Made by a program: the position numbers and the translations under genes | The notes under the pieces: model-generated | What the model was told of the DNA's origin: nothing | Seen by the model: the letters and a program-made list of their open reading frames with translations, nothing else | Database searches by the model: none | Assembly: GCA_023954795.1 (NCBI GenBank) | Contig: JAGSHA010000125.1 | Location: forward strand, 1-8,382 | DNA length: 8,382 bases | Direction: 5' to 3' | Origin: Oceanospirillaceae bacterium | Lineage (GTDB): Bacteria > Pseudomonadota > Gammaproteobacteria > Pseudomonadales > Balneatricaceae | Shown: piece after piece, positions 4,982 to 8,382 of the stretch | Layout: the number at the start of each line of letters is the position of its first letter | Position numbering within the stretch: the first letter of the stretch is position 1

Positions 4982-7341
4982 TGAACATGACCCGTTTATT
5001 ACTCACACCCATTAAAACCAGCGAGCAGTTGCTGGAACGTTTTCTGTTCTTCCGTCGAGGCTTGGTTGTTGGTCTTTTCGCCTTGCTGACACTGGGATTG
5101 ATCTGGCAAGCCAGTCAGATACGGCCGGATGCCAGCTTTGTCAAAATGATCCCGTCTGATCACCCCTATGTGAATAACTTCCTTCAGTATCGGGATGATC
5201 TCGCAGGGTTAGGCAACAGCGTACGCATCTCTGTTGAGGCGACAGAGGGCGATATATTTTCTGCTGAATTTCAGGACACCCTCAGACAGGTGACCGATGA
5301 AGTGTTCTTTATTCCCGGTGTGGATCGTTCGGCGCTGAAATCGATCTGGACACCCAATGTTCGCTGGACTGAAGTCACAGAAGAGGGATTTGTCGGTGGT
5401 CCGGTGATTCCGCAAACCTATGACGGTTCGCCAGACAGTCTGGAACAGGTGCGGATCAATATTCTGCGTTCGGGGCAGGTTGGACGTTTAGTCGCTAATG
5501 ATTTTAAGTCCGCTATCATTCAGGTGCCATTGTTTGATCGTCACCCGCAGACCGGAGAAAAACTCGATTATCAGCAGTTTTCCCATCAGCTGGAAGCCTT
5601 GATTCGAGACAAGTATGAGCGTGCAGGCGTTGCGGTTCATATCACTGGCTTTGCCAAAATTGTAGGGGATCTGATCGACGGTGCGAAACAAGTTGCGCTG
5701 TTCTTTGCCATCGCTTTTGTTGTGACCTTAGTTCTGCTTTATCTCTATTCAGGCAGTGTGACCGGCACGCTGATTCCTCTGGCGTGTTCAGTTATCGCGG
5801 TAATCTGGCAGCTGGGGCTTTTGAACCTGCTGGGCTATGGGCTGGATCCCTATTCGATGTTGGTGCCCTTTTTAGTGTTTGCCATTGCGGTCAGCCACGG
5901 CGTGCAAATTGTGAATACCATTACCTTGGAATCCGCGCAGGGCGCAGATCGTCGACTGGCGGCACAGCGGGCGTTTCGCGCCATTTTCATTCCCGGTCTG
6001 ATCGCGCTGCTATCGGATGGCATTGGTTTTGTCACTCTGCGAGTGATCGAGATTGAGGTGATTCAGGATCTGGCAGTGGCTGCGTCTGTTGGCGTGGCGG
6101 TGATCATTCTGACTAACTTGCTGTTGCTGCCGGTGTTGATGTCCTATGCCGGAGTGGGGCAGCGTGCGATTAATCGTGCCCGCAACAGTTTTGATCGTGA
6201 GCACAGTTACTGGTCGGTGCTGACTGTATTTACCCGTCGTCGCGGTGCCGCAAGCGCGCTCGTGGTTGCAGGTGGTTTAGCGGTGGTTGGCTTTGTGCTA
6301 AGCAGCGATCTGAAGATTGGTGATCTGGATACCGGTGCACCGGAGCTACGCGCTGACTCCCGATACAACCTGGACAACCGGTTCATTACCGAAAACTACT
6401 CCACCTCCAGCGATACCTTTGTGGTGATGGTGAAAACGGGTGAGGAGCAGTGCAGCAGCTTCGAAACGTTGACGCTGGTGGATCAATTTCAGCACAGTTT
6501 GAAAAACGTGGCGGGAGTGCAGAGCAGTATTTCTCTGGCCGATGTTTCAGAACGTGTCACGGCGGGTCTGAATGAAGGCAGTCTGAAGTGGCGTTCCGTG
6601 AGTCGCAACCAGATGGTGATCAATGCCTCGTTGGCCTATGTGCCTGCCGGTTTAATGAACGCCAGTTGTTCGCTGCTGCCTGTGATTATCTTTCTGGATG
6701 ATCATCGGGCGGATACTTTACTGCGGGTCACTGAGGCGATCGAGGTGTTCGCCGGTGAACATAACTCCGAACGCGTTCAATTCCTGATGGCCGCGGGTAA
6801 CGCGGGGTTTGAAGCCGCGACCAATGAAGTGATCAGCGTGGCGCAGTACGAGATGTTGTTCTGGGTGTATGGCGTGGTGAGTTTGCTCTGTTTGCTCACC
6901 TTCCGGTCACTGAAGACGGTGTTCTGTATTATCGCACCGCTCGCGCTGACATCGCTGCTGTGTCAGGCATTAATGGCCCAGCTGGGCATTGGTGTGAAAG
7001 TGGCAACCCTGCCGGTGATCGCGCTTGGGGTGGGCATCGGTGTCGACTACGGCATCTATATCTATTCCAAGCTCAATACCTATCTGGTGCAGGGTTACAG
7101 CCTGTCTGATGCCTATCTTGAAACCCTGAAAAGTACCGGTAAGTCGGTCGCCTTTACCGGACTGACCCTGGCGATTGGTGTTGTACTGTGGGTGTTCTCG
7201 CCGATCCGTTTTCAGGCGGATATGGGCGTGTTACTTACCTTTATGTTTATCTGGAATATGCTCGGCGCATTGATCTTGTTGCCAGCGTTAGCGTGTTTGC
7301 TGCATAGCAAAGAGAAGGAGCCGGTTCATGTTGTTCAGTAA
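4981..7341 (+). CDS. RND superfamily (MMPL-type) transporter
   Basis: A 786-residue inner-membrane protein with the two-fold RND layout. TM1 is at about 22-45, followed by a large periplasmic domain (about 50-232). A cluster of five helices follows at about 236-390, then TM7 (about 422-441), a second periplasmic domain (about 445-620) and five more helices (about 624-775). TM10 carries the proton-relay type motif GVGIGVDYGIYIYS (Asp689-Tyr690). The equivalent TM4 motif reads FAIAVSHGVQIVN, with Ser305-His306 in place of the acidic pair. Cys491 and Cys563 in the second periplasmic domain could form a disulfide. The length suits the short MMPL/COG1033 exporters rather than the AcrB type of about 1000 residues, and no adaptor or TolC-like gene is adjacent. 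The family includes transporters of hydrophobic lipids; the substrate here is unknown. Its start overlaps the YCF48-like stop (TGATG) and its end overlaps the usp start by 14 bases. Confidence 0.92.
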   Translation: MNMTRLLLTPIKTSEQLLERFLFFRRGLVVGLFALLTLGLIWQASQIRPDASFVKMIPSDHPYVNNFLQYRDDLAGLGNSVRISVEATEGDIFSAEFQDTLRQVTDEVFFIPGVDRSALKSIWTPNVRWTEVTEEGFVGGPVIPQTYDGSPDSLEQVRINILRSGQVGRLVANDFKSAIIQVPLFDRHPQTGEKLDYQQFSHQLEALIRDKYERAGVAVHITGFAKIVGDLIDGAKQVALFFAIAFVVTLVLLYLYSGSVTGTLIPLACSVIAVIWQLGLLNLLGYGLDPYSMLVPFLVFAIAVSHGVQIVNTITLESAQGADRRLAAQRAFRAIFIPGLIALLSDGIGFVTLRVIEIEVIQDLAVAASVGVAVIILTNLLLLPVLMSYAGVGQRAINRARNSFDREHSYWSVLTVFTRRRGAASALVVAGGLAVVGFVLSSDLKIGDLDTGAPELRADSRYNLDNRFITENYSTSSDTFVVMVKTGEEQCSSFETLTLVDQFQHSLKNVAGVQSSISLADVSERVTAGLNEGSLKWRSVSRNQMVINASLAYVPAGLMNASCSLLPVIIFLDDHRADTLLRVTEAIEVFAGEHNSERVQFLMAAGNAGFEAATNEVISVAQYEMLFWVYGVVSLLCLLTFRSLKTVFCIIAPLALTSLLCQALMAQLGIGVKVATLPVIALGVGIGVDYGIYIYSKLNTYLVQGYSLSDAYLETLKSTGKSVAFTGLTLAIGVVLWVFSPIRFQADMGVLLTFMFIWNMLGALILLPALACLLHSKEKEPVHVVQ

Positions 7342-8191
7342 GCGTATTCTGGTGGTGTTGGATAGTGGCCCGCAAAGCCGTAATGCTTTACACCGGGCAC
7401 AGCTGATTTCAGAGCGTATGGCCTGTGATTTGGAGCTGATCTGGGTGGGGAAATCGACACCCTGGAGTGGTATCGAAGCGGATATGACCGCACTGGCCCA
7501 TTCCGAGATCCGCTTCACACAGGAGGTGGTGACTGACGATCTGATTGATGCGGTGTGTAAACGCTGGAAGCAAGATCACTTTGCCCTGTTGGTGAAAGGC
7601 TGTGATCCACGCCACAGCAGCCGCAAGCTATTGGCCCCCAGAGACTGGAAGTTGTTACGCAATACTCCCTGTCCGGTGTTATTGGTGAAACATGATCATC
7701 ACTGGGCACACGGCCGGATTCTGGCGGCTGTTAATACGACGACCCATAATCCTGCATTACGCGCGAATAATCAGGGTATCCTGATGTTGGCGGGTTTTAT
7801 TGCCCGGGCACTGGATGTGCCGTTGCATGCCGTCATTGCAACACCTCCGGCGATGCAGGGGGCTGAGCCTGAAATGCAATCGCAGGTGTTGATCGACCAG
7901 CGTGCACAGCGTTGTGCAGAGAAAGTACTAAGCGATATGAATCTGACGGTTGATCAGCTACATATCGGCGAAGGGCCGCCCGAGCATTGGATTCCTAAAG
8001 TCAGCAAGGAGATTGATGCGTCGCTGGTGGTCATTGGCACGCATGCGCGACGGGGTATGTCAGCGGCATTGCTGGGCAATACTGCTGAACGGATACTGGA
8101 TCAGTTGAATACCGATATTCTGGTGTTGCGGGCGGGCCTGAGTGAACCGCTGAAGCCACTGATGAAAGAAGTGGATACCGTTGTAAGCTAA
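7328..8191 (+). CDS. Tandem-domain universal stress protein, UspE-like
   Basis: A 287-residue cytosolic protein made of two Usp domains. Domain 1 covers about 1-121 (opening KRILVVLD, ending NTPCPVLLVK). Domain 2 covers about 128-268 (opening GRILAAVN, then ASLVVIGTHARRGMSAALLGNTAERIL, ending TDILVLRAG). The LGNTAE stretch and two-domain build resemble E. coli UspE (about 316 residues). In domain 2 the nucleotide-binding G-2x-G-9x-G(S/T) pattern is altered: Gly237 and Gly250 are present, but the second glycine is Ala240 and Asn251 follows the last glycine. Domain 1 shows no such motif, so ATP binding is doubtful. Usp proteins act in stress survival, often through protein contacts. AAGGAG at 7315-7320, 7 bases before the ATG and inside the RND gene, sets the start. 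The 14-base overlap implies coupled translation with the transporter, so it may sense or modulate it (inference). Confidence 0.92.
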   Translation: MLFSKRILVVLDSGPQSRNALHRAQLISERMACDLELIWVGKSTPWSGIEADMTALAHSEIRFTQEVVTDDLIDAVCKRWKQDHFALLVKGCDPRHSSRKLLAPRDWKLLRNTPCPVLLVKHDHHWAHGRILAAVNTTTHNPALRANNQGILMLAGFIARALDVPLHAVIATPPAMQGAEPEMQSQVLIDQRAQRCAEKVLSDMNLTVDQLHIGEGPPEHWIPKVSKEIDASLVVIGTHARRGMSAALLGNTAERILDQLNTDILVLRAGLSEPLKPLMKEVDTVVS

Positions 8192-8208
8192 GGAAGGTGC
8201 GAACAAGT

Positions 8209-8330
8209 CCCGTGAGTGTTCTGCAAGCCCTTAAGCCTGTAGATGCCAGGCGCAGTTTGTAGTTAATGGCCGTAGTCCTTAACAAGAACGGCAACACCGC
8301 AGATGCAGGCTTAAGGGCTTGCCCTACGGG
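8209..8330. repeat. REPIN/MITE-like palindromic element
   Basis: Perfect 17-bp inverted repeats, GCAAGCCCTTAAGCCTG (8223-8239) and CAGGCTTAAGGGCTTGC (8306-8322), enclose 66 bases. CCCGT (8209-8213) and ACGGG (8326-8330) extend the arms across an unequal bulge. An inner hairpin, GCCGT (8269-8273) with ACGGC (8288-8292), sits in the middle. On the minus strand the right arm reads GTAG followed by GGGCAAGCCC, resembling Pseudomonas-type REP units (GTAG plus a GGGC-TT-GCCC palindrome). The left arm lacks a matching GTAG. There is no open frame, transposase or clear target duplication. The whole would fold into a long stem in RNA and could also protect or terminate the operon transcript. Confidence 0.6.
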
Positions 8331-8346
8331 GCTTTCGGGAAAGTCC
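8329..8346 (+). other. Hairpin after the uspE-like gene, possible terminator element
   Basis: GGGCTTT (8329-8335) pairs with AAAGTCC (8340-8346), with one G-U pair, around a CGGG loop. A run of five T (8364-8368) lies 17 bases further on, too far for a classical rho-independent terminator. It may still help end the transcript, together with the palindromic element just upstream. Confidence 0.3.
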
Positions 8347-8382
8347 ACACTCGGTGTCAGCACTTTTTGTAAGGTCCAGACA

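Noticed and set aside
8212..8262. Tiny GTG-started frame of 16 codons after an AAGGAAGG sequence
   Set aside because: The spacing to AAGGAAGG is too long and the frame simply runs through the palindromic element. No evidence of a peptide.
8031..8363. Minus-strand frame at the right edge, overlapping the usp gene and the palindromic repeat
   Set aside because: It runs antisense through the end of the usp gene and through the repeat, with no recognisable domain or ribosome binding site.

Overview
The window looks like chromosomal DNA of a heterotrophic gammaproteobacterium, probably a marine Oceanospirillales- or Alteromonadales-type lineage. The basis is a FadH that follows the enterobacterial enzyme almost residue for residue, moderate GC content, ordinary Shine-Dalgarno spacing, and the pairing of a YCF48-like protein with an RND/MMPL protein, which is common in such bacteria. 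The species assignment is inference. No mobile-element genes, RNA genes or CRISPR arrays were seen.

Left region (1-3526) is a fatty-acid module. A TetR/AcrR-family repressor gene runs leftward off the window edge. Facing away from it is a two-gene unit: a delta3,5-delta2,4-dienoyl-CoA isomerase (crotonase fold, with the full catalytic Asp/Glu/Asp set of that enzyme) and then fadH, the FMN/FAD/[4Fe-4S] 2,4-dienoyl-CoA reductase. These enzymes catalyse consecutive steps in the breakdown of fatty acids with odd-position double bonds. The isomerase makes the 2,4-dienoyl-CoA and FadH reduces it. Between the divergent genes lie two 15-bp palindromes (CTTGACnnnGTCAA type) arranged as one large near-palindrome over both promoters, a convincing operator pair for the TetR protein. 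A rho-independent terminator closes the unit.

Middle (3527-3826) is a non-coding leader of about 300 bases containing a hairpin, an inverted repeat and a spaced direct repeat, but no strong promoter that I can defend.

Right region (3827-8191) is a tightly packed three-gene operon: an exported YCF48/BNR-type beta-propeller protein, a 12-helix RND/MMPL-family transporter, and a tandem UspE-like universal stress protein. The genes overlap by 1 and 14 bases, so they are probably translationally coupled. The transporter's substrate is unknown. Its family and the fatty-acid neighbours suggest a lipid or other hydrophobic compound, but that is inference.

Right edge (8192-8382) is non-coding and holds a palindromic element of about 100-120 bases with perfect 17-bp arms and a REP-like GTAG + GGGC-TT-GCCC unit. 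It is probably a REPIN/MITE-like dispersed repeat.
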